A stretch of DNA of 64,000 bases. It comes from an uncultured Prevotella sp. (GTDB taxonomy: Bacteria; Bacteroidota; Bacteroidia; Bacteroidales; Bacteroidaceae). Made by a program: the position numbers and the translations under genes. This document shows positions 25,574-33,966 of the stretch, piece by piece (the first letter of the stretch is position 1; each line of letters begins with the position of its first letter). The stretch lies in NCBI GenBank assembly GCA_946188165.1, contig CAMHTW010000013.1, forward strand, positions 17,051-81,050, read 5' to 3'. The notes under the pieces were generated by a model that ran no database searches, had not been told where the DNA came from, and saw only the letters and a list, made by a program, of their open reading frames with translations.

Positions 25574-27313
25574 TTATTGACCTCCAAAATAGTTGCTTCT
25601 GATTATCCAGTCGGACAGCATGTACAGTCTGTCTAAAGGATAATCTTTATAATTCCCGTTCAGCAGCGTATGGCCCAGTCCGCGCCAATCCGAACGCACG
25701 CCATACATGTCCAACAATGTGGTATAGACATCCAGCTGGTTACAGAAACCCGTCCATGCCTGGCGTTTGTCTATACCGCCATTAATGATGTATAGCGGCA
25801 GGTCCTTTTTCACCCTGCTTTCGGCCATACCCAGATGTACGGCATGGGCGTGATGGTCGGCAGTGATGACGATAACACTGTTGTCGTAGAGACCTTGTCG
25901 CTTCAGTTCATTGATGTATTTCTCTATCTGCAGGTCTGTATAATGACAATCCACCAGATAGTTCAGGAACTCCGCTGTATAGCTCTTGTCACTGACGGTG
26001 AATCCATGCTCCACACACTTATTGTAGGGGTTGTGCATCGACATAGTGACCACAAGTGAGAAGAAGGGATGCGACGCCTTTGCCTGCTCACGCACAGCCA
26101 ACTCGAACACCTGCTCATCGTTCAAGTCCTCATTACCATGCAGTTCCTTCGGACAGTCAAACTTAGAGTACATCGTATCTATACCATACCGTTCGTTCAT
26201 CTTGTCCTGTTCCCAGAACGTTGGCGATGTCGGTACGATGATTTGCGTCTGCTTCATGCGTCCAGCCTGCTTCAGCAGTTCAGGCAGACCGATAAGTCGT
26301 TTGTCCTTGGCAATATTGACAGTAATCTCCGACTTCATGGGCAACAGTCCCGCCATATAGATCAACTGTCCGTCGGACGACTCACCAATGGTGATATTCG
26401 GGCGTACATGTCCGTTATAATACACCGCGCTGTCACGCTTCAGACGGTTCATAAACGGCGTAATTTCCTTGCCGTCAACCACCAAGTCGGAGGTCTCTGC
26501 CAGATACGACTCCACTATCACAAATATCAGGTTTTTGGTGCCCTTGACAGTGGCTGTCGTCGTGCGTTGGCTATAGTCCGTATATTCCTGTCTGATAGCC
26601 TTCTTTTGGCTTTCGTCCAACTCCAACTCCTTCTGCGTGAAGTCATCGTAGCACACCAGTGCACGCCTAAGGAACCCGCTGCGATACAGCATATTGTTGG
26701 GTGCCTGCGTATATTGTACCCTTATCGGAGAGAATCGGATAAACGACGTCTCGAAGTTGTGGTCATGAAAAAGACCCAACACGATGATAAAGGCCAATAC
26801 GGAAGCCACCATGGCTCCCCACAGCCATCCCATCGCCTTCAGCCATTGCGTCTTTAGCTCCACTTTATTGTAGCGTTTATACAGCCAGCCAAAGAGAACG
26901 GCCCAAAGGATATAGAACAGGTCCTGCCAACGGAAACCTGTCAACGCACTACCCATCACGTCGTTGTCGTACAGGTTGCCCACCTGCAGAAAGGCAAGGT
27001 TGGGCAGATAATGGCCGAAGAAGCGCGAATACAGCACGTTGCAGAACGAGAGCAGTGCCGTCAGCACGAATGTCAGCAGCAGACTGCCCTTCACCCTACC
27101 CCGCGTCAGCAGCATACTCAGCAGGAAAAAGAACGTAGCGTCAATCAAACACGAGAACACATTGCTCAGTATGGCATCCACCTTGAACGGATACTCATAT
27201 TCCACCGTCATAGCCATCTGACCATGCATAAACAGCAGATTGACCACCGATAATCCGAACAACAGCAAGAACCGTGTGTTCCACCATCTTTTTTGTATTG
27301 TTGTTGATAACAT
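25574..27313 (-). CDS. LTA synthase/phosphoglycerol transferase-like membrane enzyme (alkaline phosphatase superfamily)
   Basis: 579 residues from ATG 27313, preferred because the in-frame ATG at 27325 leaves almost no leader after the promoter; starts further upstream lie before it. Four or five N-terminal helices are followed by an extracytoplasmic sulfatase-fold domain from about residue 240: NLIFVIVESYLAETSD (metal-binding Glu and the region of the nucleophile), NITIGESSDGQLIYMAGLLP with a Ser/Thr nucleophile candidate, and VIVITADHHAH with the metal-binding Asp-His pair. In Gram-negatives such enzymes add phosphoglycerol or phosphoethanolamine to glycans or lipids. Beside the capsule cluster it may decorate the polymer, but it is on the other strand. 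Confidence 0.83.
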   Translation of the reverse strand: MLSTTIQKRWWNTRFLLLFGLSVVNLLFMHGQMAMTVEYEYPFKVDAILSNVFSCLIDATFFFLLSMLLTRGRVKGSLLLTFVLTALLSFCNVLYSRFFGHYLPNLAFLQVGNLYDNDVMGSALTGFRWQDLFYILWAVLFGWLYKRYNKVELKTQWLKAMGWLWGAMVASVLAFIIVLGLFHDHNFETSFIRFSPIRVQYTQAPNNMLYRSGFLRRALVCYDDFTQKELELDESQKKAIRQEYTDYSQRTTTATVKGTKNLIFVIVESYLAETSDLVVDGKEITPFMNRLKRDSAVYYNGHVRPNITIGESSDGQLIYMAGLLPMKSEITVNIAKDKRLIGLPELLKQAGRMKQTQIIVPTSPTFWEQDKMNERYGIDTMYSKFDCPKELHGNEDLNDEQVFELAVREQAKASHPFFSLVVTMSMHNPYNKCVEHGFTVSDKSYTAEFLNYLVDCHYTDLQIEKYINELKRQGLYDNSVIVITADHHAHAVHLGMAESRVKKDLPLYIINGGIDKRQAWTGFCNQLDVYTTLLDMYGVRSDWRGLGHTLLNGNYKDYPLDRLYMLSDWIIRSNYFGGQ

Positions 27314-27336
27314 CGTCAAATCCATAAAAAACGGTG

Positions 27337-27344
27337 CAAAGGTA
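27337..27344 (-). promoter_or_regulatory. -7 promoter element of the sulfatase-fold membrane enzyme
   Basis: TACCTTTG on the minus strand, about 20 nt ahead of the ATG at 27313. Confidence 0.6.
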
Positions 27345-27460
27345 CACATTTTTATTAAGATATACAAGAATCAATCACAAAATCTTTCACCTTTTATTTT
27401 GGCAAAGAGGCAGCTTCTTGCCAACGGCAAACTTATTGCAATAACCAAATTTTAGTCAAA

Positions 27461-27517
27461 ATGGTTAATGGAACTAAGAGAATTGAGATAGACGAGGAGA
27501 CATATTATCATGTATGA
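27461..27517 (+). pseudogene. 19-codon gene-start remnant
   Basis: ATG to TGA encodes MVNGTKRIEIDEETYYHV. KRIEIDEETY looks like the start of a small DNA-binding or antitoxin-type protein, and the frame is cut where the heptamer tract begins (27516). It may instead be chance. Confidence 0.25.
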
Positions 27518-27592
27518 TGGAAGAGGGAAGATAGAAGAAGGAAGAGTGAAGAAGGCTGATGTAAGATATCTGAGGTCTGAAGACTGATATAA
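27516..27592. repeat. heptamer tandem repeat GANNNNN x11
   Basis: Units: GATGGAA, GAGGGAA, GATAGAA, GAAGGAA, GAGTGAA, GAAGGCT, GATGTAA, GATATCT, GAGGTCT, GAAGACT, GATATAA. Period is exactly seven over 77 bp with GA fixed at the start. It contains the unit GAGGTCT that makes up the glycosyltransferase tract, and GATGTAA found at 17830-17871. Confidence 0.85.
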
Positions 27593-27662
27593 GTGAGGTT
27601 ACGGAGACAGGATTGATTTTCGAAAAAAACATGATAATTCTGTCGCGGCTTGTGAAAGATAC

Positions 27663-27752
27663 GATACTTTAGGGTCGTTAGTGACGTTCCTTGCGGTTGT
27701 AGATGCGTCACTTTGCGGTCGTAGTCACGATACTTTACCCCCCTAAAGTATC
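27663..27752. repeat. GATACTTTA repeats and palindrome
   Basis: GATACTTTA-GGG at 27663-27674 recurs as a near-perfect palindrome GATACTTTA-CCCCCC-TAAAGTATC at 27729-27752. Between and after them are variants of GCGGTYGTAG and GATGACGTT. No T-run follows, so this is not a typical terminator. Confidence 0.6.
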
Positions 27753-27828
27753 ATCGGAACGAGTCGTAGATGACGTAGGAACACCTCAAAGATGACGTTA
27801 GCACGGGTCTAAAGTGCCGTACCCTGGA

Positions 27829-27916
27829 GAATTTACGCAGAATTCGGGTCGAATTTACGCAGAATTCAAGTCGAATTTACGCAGAATTCAAGTCGAATTT
27901 ACGCAGAATTGAAGCT
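27829..27916. repeat. 22-bp tandem repeat x4
   Basis: Four head-to-tail units beginning GAATTTACGCAGAATT; units 2 and 3 are identical, unit 1 differs by two bases and unit 4 diverges at its end. There are no spacers. The stretch ends about 45 bp before the promoter at 27961. Confidence 0.9.
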
Positions 27917-27960
27917 GTGCTGCGATTCTACTTTCGCTCGAAAAATAAATGGTGATTTAT

Positions 27961-27991
27961 TTTGCATTTTGCTCGCTTATTCGTAACTTTG
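27961..27991 (+). promoter_or_regulatory. consensus Bacteroidetes promoter for the 28125 gene
   Basis: TTTG at 27961-27964 and TAACTTTG at 27984-27991, separated by 19 bp: a full match to the -33/-7 consensus. The transcript would have a leader of about 130 nt. Confidence 0.7.
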
Positions 27992-28043
27992 CAAAATGAT
28001 ATGGAGATTCGGAATTTACCGATAGTTGCTTTATATAAACTAT

Positions 28044-28094
28044 ATTCCTATAAATAGGAATTTCTAGTCATAGATAGACCTGTAGTGGTCTATC
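28044..28094 (+). promoter_or_regulatory. two hairpins in the mRNA leader of the 28125 gene
   Basis: ATTCCTAT-AA-ATAGGAAT (28044-28061) and GATAGACC-TGTAGT-GGTCTATC (28073-28094) are perfect 8-bp inverted repeats in the leader. They could be protein-binding or RNA control elements. The second ends about 30 nt before the start codon. Confidence 0.45.
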
Positions 28095-28124
28095 ATGACG
28101 TATATGAGAATGGTATAATTGAAT

Positions 28125-28979
28125 ATGATATACAAGAACGACATAGCGCTGGCAGCAACAACGGCCAGGAGCTACAACCGACACTGGAGAGCACAGAAGC
28201 TCTCGTGGACAGAGATAGGAAAAATCAAGTACCTCTTCGATGGAGCGTACGAATACATGGATGACGTGACACTGGCCTACCGCAAGGAACATTTCAACGA
28301 ACTGCGCAAGGCGCTGGGCTTCAAGCAGGACTCTGAACTGACCGCACTTATAGAGCGGTCGGAGGCTTTCCGTATAGTACGCGATAAAGAAACAAAGAAG
28401 ATGGAGGCTTTCATGTCGCCCTTCGTGGGCGACCGCTATGTTCTGACAGACAGTCAGGAGATAGAGGAACCTGCCATTCCCTACGCGTTGTTTGACTGCA
28501 AGGCTAACGCATTGGCCAACAAAAACGACCACGACAAGATCAGCGAGAACCAGCGGCACCACAAGAACGGCATCAACATGAAGGTGCTGCTGGCAGGCAA
28601 CGTGCCACAGTTCCATATCAGACCCAGCGAGGAAGCCTACAAGCGCATTCATGACGGACTGATGAAGATTCTAGGCGACGACTGGCTAAGGGCAAAATAC
28701 TATGGCGAGTTCCTGTATGCGTATATGAAGAAATACGATGTTAACTATACCGTAGCCTATGAGGTGCTCAACACGTATATCGACGAGAAGCTGGCCCGTC
28801 ACATGGCTTGTCGCGTGGGCATTGAGAACTGGCCTGGTGAGGCCATTGTCAAGTGGGTGCAGAACTACTTCAGTGCCAAGAAGCTACCCTTCGTCATCAC
28901 TGAGGCCGACCAGGTGCATAAACGCTATATAGAGGAGCTCATCAACCGGCCTAACACGATATTTGCGGATCCTGTCTAA
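28125..28979 (+). CDS. hypothetical soluble protein, function unknown
   Basis: 284 residues from ATG 28125; a TTG at 28119 is an alternative. No signal peptide, no membrane helix, no motif I recognise. The composition is charged and mostly helical (YRKEHFNELRKALGF, YMKKYDVNYTVAYEVLNTYI), with a central segment EEPAIPYALFDCKANA. It has its own consensus promoter and a long leader with two hairpins, suggesting regulated expression. The repeat-rich upstream region and the AlbA_2-domain gene 56 nt downstream give an accessory-island look. It may be a regulator or stress/defence protein; no function is claimed. Confidence 0.55.
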   Translation: MIYKNDIALAATTARSYNRHWRAQKLSWTEIGKIKYLFDGAYEYMDDVTLAYRKEHFNELRKALGFKQDSELTALIERSEAFRIVRDKETKKMEAFMSPFVGDRYVLTDSQEIEEPAIPYALFDCKANALANKNDHDKISENQRHHKNGINMKVLLAGNVPQFHIRPSEEAYKRIHDGLMKILGDDWLRAKYYGEFLYAYMKKYDVNYTVAYEVLNTYIDEKLARHMACRVGIENWPGEAIVKWVQNYFSAKKLPFVITEADQVHKRYIEELINRPNTIFADPV

Positions 28980-29019
28980 AACTCCTGGTTAGTTCAGTAA
29001 CCAACTTCCATATTTTTTG

Positions 29020-29027
29020 TATCTTTG
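29020..29027 (+). promoter_or_regulatory. -7 promoter element of the AlbA_2 gene
   Basis: TATCTTTG ends 8 nt before the ATG at 29036, so the transcript would have a leader of only about 4-5 nt. Confidence 0.55.
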
Positions 29028-29035
29028 CACCAGCT

Positions 29036-29662
29036 ATGGATGATAAACGTTATCTTCTCAGCATGATTCGCGAGGGCGAGCACCAGCAGCAGGACTTCAA
29101 ATACCGTGTGGCTGATGCTTGCAAACTGGCCAAGTCGGTGTCGGCATTTGCCAATACCGATGGCGGCCGACTGCTCATTGGCGTGCGCGACGATGGACAT
29201 CTGTCTGGCGTTCGCAGCGAGGAGGAGATATACATGATGCACCAGGCGGCCTACAAATACTGCAAGCCCGAGGCAAGCATCAAGTTCGACACCTATCATG
29301 TGGACGGGAGAAACATTGTGGTAGCCACCGTACCGCCATCAACAAAGCGACCTGTCTGTGCGCTGGACGAAGAGAATCGGTTGCGGGCCTATATCCGCAT
29401 CAACGACGAGAATATTGTGGCTTCGCCTGTTCATCTGGCACTATGGCGGGAGTCGCAGAAGCCACAAGGTGCCATGATTACCTACAATGATGACATCCGT
29501 CGCTTGCTGGACGTCATTCAGAGTCCAATGACACTGAACCAAATTGTACGTATGTCGCGACTTCCGCGTCACAAAGTCATCACCCTCATGGCTCGCCTCA
29601 TCCGTTTCGGCACACTCCGCTGGGAATACACCAATCAGCAGTTCCTATTCAGTCAGCTGTAG
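29036..29662 (+). CDS. AlbA_2 (Schlafen-type) putative DNA-binding protein
   Basis: 208 residues, cytoplasmic. The N-terminal 125 residues form an AlbA_2/Schlafen AAA_4-like domain: EGEHQQQDFKYRVAD, the signature VSAFANTDGGRLLIGVRDDG, and AYIRINDENIVAS. The C-terminal 70 residues look like a small winged helix (SPMTLNQIVRMSRLPRHKVI, LIRFGTLRWEY). The family is linked to transcription control and sometimes defence; the exact role here is not known. It has its own promoter, with almost no leader. Confidence 0.8.
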   Translation: MDDKRYLLSMIREGEHQQQDFKYRVADACKLAKSVSAFANTDGGRLLIGVRDDGHLSGVRSEEEIYMMHQAAYKYCKPEASIKFDTYHVDGRNIVVATVPPSTKRPVCALDEENRLRAYIRINDENIVASPVHLALWRESQKPQGAMITYNDDIRRLLDVIQSPMTLNQIVRMSRLPRHKVITLMARLIRFGTLRWEYTNQQFLFSQL

Positions 29663-29722
29663 ACAAACCACATTTGGGGTGTCTTAAACTGTCCAGAATA
29701 TAAATTCCAGAGCAAACACACC

Positions 29723-29878
29723 ATGAACGATACGTTGTATTGTGGAGAAAAACTGGTAGATCTATTTTTTTATGCAAAGCATACAATAAAAGCAGGAATT
29801 GTTAGTTATATAATAAATAACAATGAGCAATTGCATATGATCATATATCTACTTGGAGCATTTTTGGTAAGTTTATAA
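29723..29878 (+). CDS. possible 51-residue small protein ahead of the Wzi gene
   Basis: ATG at 29723 (MNDTLYCGEKLVDLFFYAKH at the start) to TAA at 29876-29878. The final A of the stop is the first base of the Wzi ATG (TAATG), a coupling arrangement seen elsewhere in this window. The C-terminus MIIYLLGAFLVSL is hydrophobic enough for a short membrane segment. No family is recognised, no clear promoter is seen, and codon support cannot be judged for so short a frame; it could be a leader peptide or chance. Confidence 0.35.
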   Translation: MNDTLYCGEKLVDLFFYAKHTIKAGIVSYIINNNEQLHMIIYLLGAFLVSL

Positions 29879-31362
29879 TGAGAAGAATACTTATTTTTTG
29901 TATTAGCCTATTGACATTGAGTACGACAGAGGCACAGACGACTGTTGACTACGACTTAACGGCGGAGACCGCAGTTGGTTCAGGTGATTTCACCGCCTAT
30001 CAACTTTCCACCAACCGCTATCATACATTGGCGTCGAGGCCAAACACTGCTTATATGCGTGGAGCTGTTAACATAGAACACCAGTGGGCAGCAGACTGGA
30101 AGCTGTCAGGCTCTGTTGATGCTATAGCCTCCGTGCATGCCGACCACAAAGCCTATCTGCAACAGTGTTACGTTAACCTGAGCTGGAAAGATTTCTTCAT
30201 CGAAGCCGGAGCCCGAGAGTTGAAACCAGTGTTGCGCGATCCCTTATTGTCGAGCGGTGCCTTTGCCAAGGGCAATAATGCAAAACCCATCCCGCAAGTC
30301 CATGTGGGTACTAATGGATTCTGGACCGTACCTTACACCGAGGGATGGCTGCAGGTGAATGCTGATTTCGGCTACGGCAAACTGATGGATAGTGACTATA
30401 GGGAAAAACAATTCTATCGTGAGGGCAGTGGCAATTGGCACTATTCCACTGGTGCCCTCTATCATCAGAAACACCTTTATTTCCGTACTAATCCTGAAAA
30501 GCAATTCTTCATCACTGCTGGTATAGAGCATGTGGGCATGTTTGCCGGTACTGGTTATTCTACGGAGGGTGGAACGTTGGAGTCCAAAAAGAAGCCAGCC
30601 AACCTGAAGGCCTTCTGGAAGATGATTATCCCCGTTGGCGACAGCAACTACTTTGAGAACGATGCTATGGAAGACTGGGTTTTCGGCAATCATCTCGGTT
30701 CAATGACCATTCAATTGGGTTGGAACATCACAAAGGAGCATCAACTGCAGGCCTATCTGGACGATATTTTCGAGGATGGCTCAGGAATGCGCAAAGGTAA
30801 CGGTTTCGATGGTCTGTGGGGCCTACAGTATAAGAACAGAGCCGAAGGACGCCAGTACGTCAGAGGGGCCGTCGTGGAATACCTGCAAACCACCAACCAG
30901 TCGGGTCCGCTGCACTGGGATAGTGGCGACTTTCCAGAACCTGTACGCAGTCAGATTACCGACCTCGTAACGGGTGACGACAACTACTACAACCACTCGT
31001 TCTACGGAGCCTACGACCACTACGGTATGGCTTTTGGCAACAGCCTGATCACCTCCCCCATCTATAACAAGGACGGTTTTGCTGATTTCCGCGACAACCG
31101 CGTAAAAGCATGGCATGTGGGTGTCAATGGCGAACTGACGGACCGTTTGTCGTATCTTGTCAAAGGTTCGTATCGCGAAGGATGGGGCACATACGCCATT
31201 CCTCTGGTTCCGAAACGCCACTCGTTCGATGCCATGTTGCAAGGCATCTATACCTTTGGCCCTTGGCAGTTCTCTGCTGCCTATGCCTTTGACAATGGCA
31301 ACATCTACGGCAACTGCAACACGTTTAACTTAAAAATAGGTTATCATGGCAAAATATTTTAA
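29878..31362 (+). CDS. Wzi-family capsule assembly outer-membrane protein
   Basis: 494 residues. Signal peptide (ILIFCISLLTLSTTEAQ), then a beta-barrel with alternating aromatic strands. Capsule_assembly_Wzi features include TAYQLSTNRYHTLASRP, FFIEAGARELKPVLRDP, HVGTNGFWTVPYTEGWLQVN and ITAGIEHVGMFAGTGYS. The protein helps attach or organise capsule at the outer membrane, so it probably works on the polymer made by the cluster at 15301-25567, though about 4 kb separates them. Its end overlaps the next gene by 17 nt. Confidence 0.9.
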   Translation: MRRILIFCISLLTLSTTEAQTTVDYDLTAETAVGSGDFTAYQLSTNRYHTLASRPNTAYMRGAVNIEHQWAADWKLSGSVDAIASVHADHKAYLQQCYVNLSWKDFFIEAGARELKPVLRDPLLSSGAFAKGNNAKPIPQVHVGTNGFWTVPYTEGWLQVNADFGYGKLMDSDYREKQFYREGSGNWHYSTGALYHQKHLYFRTNPEKQFFITAGIEHVGMFAGTGYSTEGGTLESKKKPANLKAFWKMIIPVGDSNYFENDAMEDWVFGNHLGSMTIQLGWNITKEHQLQAYLDDIFEDGSGMRKGNGFDGLWGLQYKNRAEGRQYVRGAVVEYLQTTNQSGPLHWDSGDFPEPVRSQITDLVTGDDNYYNHSFYGAYDHYGMAFGNSLITSPIYNKDGFADFRDNRVKAWHVGVNGELTDRLSYLVKGSYREGWGTYAIPLVPKRHSFDAMLQGIYTFGPWQFSAAYAFDNGNIYGNCNTFNLKIGYHGKIF

Positions 31363-31729
31363 ATTCTACATACCTCTTATCTCTTTCATCTGTCTTCTGA
31401 ACGCCTGTCAGGAGGGTGGTGACGCTGGTGATCTCTTCGGTCAGTGGCGCTTGGATGGTTCCGACTCCAAATACATCAGTTTTTCCGGGTCCATTACTCA
31501 TCTGAAAGACATTGAAATTGGTGAAATCTATGGTAATTTCCAACACCAAGGCGACAGTCTGTTCATGCAGTGCTACTCACAAAAAGGAGAAAAGAGCGAC
31601 ACGATAGTTGTCGAGCAATCATTCGGTTTCCACCCCATAAACAACATCCGCCTGAAAGTTGTCACACTTTCAGATGACCGTCTTGTACTGACCAAGGGCG
31701 GACAGTCATGGAACTTTTATAAGTATTGA
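31346..31729 (+). CDS. lipocalin-like lipoprotein
   Basis: 127 residues with a lipoprotein signal (FICLLNAC, Cys near residue 21). The rest is a small beta-barrel with DLFGQWRLDGSDSKYISF at the start and DRLVLTKGGQSWNFYKY at the end, the pattern of lipocalin-like proteins of Bacteroidetes. Overlaps the Wzi gene and is closed by a strong terminator, so the two form one unit. Possibly an envelope accessory of Wzi; ligand unknown. Confidence 0.75.
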   Translation: MAKYFKFYIPLISFICLLNACQEGGDAGDLFGQWRLDGSDSKYISFSGSITHLKDIEIGEIYGNFQHQGDSLFMQCYSQKGEKSDTIVVEQSFGFHPINNIRLKVVTLSDDRLVLTKGGQSWNFYKY

Positions 31730-31741
31730 CATAAAAGATTT

Positions 31742-31784
31742 AAAAAAGCGAGCGAATCTTTTGTGGTTCGCTCTTTTTTTTTTA
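31742..31784 (+). terminator. intrinsic terminator
   Basis: Stem GAGCGAA / TTCGCTC with a 10-nt loop, preceded by six A and followed by a run of ten T. Ends the Wzi-lipoprotein unit. Confidence 0.9.
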
Positions 31785-31790
31785 TCTTTG
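31783..31790 (+). promoter_or_regulatory. -7 promoter element of the GH51 gene
   Basis: TATCTTTG begins inside the T-run of the terminator; about 47 nt of leader to the ATG at 31841. Confidence 0.6.
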
Positions 31791-31840
31791 CAAAGTGAAA
31801 CAAACTATTAAATAACACGATAAAAAGAAGCAAAAAAAAG

Positions 31841-33874
31841 ATGAAGAAAAGGTTATTATCATTGGCTACCGTCATGGGTATGACCCTGATGGCTACGGCT
31901 CAGTTGACGATGGACGTGAACACCAAGAAGCTGGGGGCTCCGGTCCAGTCGACCATGTATGGTATTTTTTTCGAGGACATCAACTATGCCGCTGACGGCG
32001 GACTGTATGGTGAACTGGTGAAGAACCGCTCGTTCGAGTTTCCACAGCACCTGATGGGTTGGCAGTCGTTTGGATGTGTGGACGTGAAGGACGACGGTCC
32101 GTTCCAGCGTTGTCCGCACTATGTGGAGCTGAGTGATCCAGGTCATCGCGACCGCCGTACAGGTCTGACGAACGAGGGCTACTTCGGCATCGGCGTGAAG
32201 AAGGGTGAGCAGTACCGTTTCTCGGTATGGGCCAAGGCGCCCAAGAACAGGGCGACCATCCGCGTACAGCTGATAGACGAGAACACGATGGACGAACGTC
32301 AGGAACTGGCTGAGCAGAAACTGGACATCACCTCAACGGAATGGAAGAAATATACCGTCACGCTGGCACCGAAGAAGACGATGCAGCATGCCAAGTTACG
32401 CATCTACCTGCACGGACCGAACAGCGTATGTCTGGAGCACATTTCGCTATTCCCCGTCAATACCTACAAGAACCGTGAGAACGGCATGCGACGCGACCTG
32501 GCACAGGCCTTGGAAGACCTGCACCCTGGCGTGTTCCGCTTCCCCGGCGGTTGCATCGTAGAGGGTTGCACGCTGGACGAGCGCTACCAGTGGAAGAACA
32601 GTGTCGGCCCCGTTGAGAACCGTCCGCTGAACCATAACCGCTGGGAGTACACCTTCGACCACCGCTACTTCCCCGACTACTACCAGTCGTACGGATTGGG
32701 ATTCTTCGAGTTCTTCCAGCTGGCCGAGGACATCGGTGCCGAACCGCTGCCCGTCATCTCGTGCGGACTGAGCTGCCAGTTCCAGAACCCCGACCCCACC
32801 AAGCCTGGCGTACACGTAGCCTTGGAGGATCTTGGTCCCTATATTCAGGATGCCTTGGACTTGGTTGAGTTTGCCAATGGCGACGTCAACACCAAGTGGG
32901 GCAAGGTGCGTGCCGACATGGGGCACCCTGAGCCATTCAACCTGAAATACTTAGGCGTGGGCAATGAGCAGTGGGACTACGACGAGAAGCATGGCGGCTA
33001 TGGCCCAGTGTTTACAGAGCGTCTGAAGAAGTTCAGCGATGCCTTGCGTGCCAAGTATCCTAACCTGAAACTCATCGGCACCACTGGTCCGAACTCAGAG
33101 GGTTGGGACTTCGACCTGCTGCAGCCTCGCATGAAGGAGCTGAAGGTTGACCTCTACGACGAGCACTACTACCGTAACGAAGAGTGGTTCCTGAGCCATG
33201 GTCTGCGCTACGACGTGTACGACCGCAAGGGTCCGAAGGTCTTTGCCGGCGAATATGCCTGCCACGGCAAGGGCAAGAAGTGGAACCACTACGAGACCTC
33301 ACTCTACGAGGCTGCCCACATGACGGGTATCGAGCGTAATGCCGACATCGTACACATGGCTACCTACGCCCCGCTGTTTGCACACGTCGATGGCTGGCAG
33401 TGGCGTCCTGACATGATATGGTACGACAACTTGCGCATGTTCAAGAGCGTGAGCTACTACGTACAGCAGATGTTCACGATGAACAAGGGTACCAACGTGC
33501 TGCAGCTGACCACCCCCAAACAGGTAGGCAAAAAGACCGTAGCCGTGCCTGTTGCCAATCAGGAGGGACAGAACGGACTCTTCGCATCGGCCGTATATGA
33601 CAAGACTACTGACGAGATTATCGTCAAGGTAGTGAACACCTCGAAGCAGCCACAATCCGTCAGCATCAACCTGCAGGGCATGAAGGGCGAGCGCACGGCT
33701 AACGTGCTGGAACTCTGGACAAACGGCAGAATGGAGGACGAGAACACGCTGGACAAGCCTGAAAAGATTCATCCCGTCAGTCTGACCGTACCATGTACTG
33801 AGGATAAGAAGCAGACCGTGCTGAACGACCAGTTGAAGGCGATGTCGTTCCGTCTGTATAGGATTAAGAAGTAA
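31841..33874 (+). CDS. GH51 alpha-L-arabinofuranosidase
   Basis: 677 residues, secreted (signal peptide ends at MATAQ). Opens with the GH51 phrase YGIFFEDINYAADGGLYGEL, followed by a CBM4-like beta-sandwich (about residues 55-210), then the catalytic barrel: FRFPGGCIVEG, the acid/base Glu in YLGVGNEQWDY and the nucleophile Glu in KVFAGEYACH; a C-terminal beta domain follows. It removes arabinofuranosyl branches from arabinan or arabinoxylan. It stands opposite the GH43-Sus operon, sharing a bidirectional terminator, and completes the arabinan pathway. The last codons (Lys-Lys-stop) lie in a heptamer-repeat tract. Confidence 0.93.
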   Translation: MKKRLLSLATVMGMTLMATAQLTMDVNTKKLGAPVQSTMYGIFFEDINYAADGGLYGELVKNRSFEFPQHLMGWQSFGCVDVKDDGPFQRCPHYVELSDPGHRDRRTGLTNEGYFGIGVKKGEQYRFSVWAKAPKNRATIRVQLIDENTMDERQELAEQKLDITSTEWKKYTVTLAPKKTMQHAKLRIYLHGPNSVCLEHISLFPVNTYKNRENGMRRDLAQALEDLHPGVFRFPGGCIVEGCTLDERYQWKNSVGPVENRPLNHNRWEYTFDHRYFPDYYQSYGLGFFEFFQLAEDIGAEPLPVISCGLSCQFQNPDPTKPGVHVALEDLGPYIQDALDLVEFANGDVNTKWGKVRADMGHPEPFNLKYLGVGNEQWDYDEKHGGYGPVFTERLKKFSDALRAKYPNLKLIGTTGPNSEGWDFDLLQPRMKELKVDLYDEHYYRNEEWFLSHGLRYDVYDRKGPKVFAGEYACHGKGKKWNHYETSLYEAAHMTGIERNADIVHMATYAPLFAHVDGWQWRPDMIWYDNLRMFKSVSYYVQQMFTMNKGTNVLQLTTPKQVGKKTVAVPVANQEGQNGLFASAVYDKTTDEIIVKVVNTSKQPQSVSINLQGMKGERTANVLELWTNGRMEDENTLDKPEKIHPVSLTVPCTEDKKQTVLNDQLKAMSFRLYRIKK

Positions 33875-33909
33875 GAAGTAAGAGGTAAGAAGGCTGATAC
33901 AAGAAAAAA
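33868..33909. repeat. heptamer tandem repeat GAAGTAA x6
   Basis: GAAGTAA, GAAGTAA, GAGGTAA, GAAGGCT, GATACAA, GAAAAAA: period 7, GA fixed. It covers the GH51 stop codon and runs into the terminator. The GAAGGCT-GAT junction is also found at 27551. Confidence 0.82.
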
Positions 33910-33947
33910 CTGGGGCTCACTCAAAAGGAGGAGTCCCAGTTTTTTTT
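33904..33947. terminator. bidirectional intrinsic terminator
   Basis: AAAAAACTGGGGCTC pairs with GAGTCCCAGTTTTTT around a short loop, with T-runs on either strand. Serves GH51 (plus) and the last GH43 gene (minus, ends 33967). Confidence 0.88.
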
Positions 33948-33966
33948 GTCATTCTGATGCTTCGTA

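Larger units (their letters stand above)
27345..28124. other. 780-bp intergenic region rich in repeats
   Basis: No full gene is visible between the promoter at 27337 and the start at 28125. In order it holds a 19-codon gene remnant (27461-27517), an 11-unit heptamer tract (27516-27592), a region with copies of GATACTTTA and related inverted and direct repeats (about 27663-27800), four copies of a 22-bp repeat (27829-27916), a consensus promoter (27961-27991) and a leader with two hairpins (28044-28094). Confidence 0.75.

Noticed and set aside
27729..27752. GATACTTTA palindrome as an intrinsic terminator
   Set aside because: No T-run follows on either strand and no gene ends nearby.
27829..27916. 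Four 22-bp repeats considered as a short CRISPR array
   Set aside because: The units are directly adjacent with no spacers, and no cas genes are in the window.
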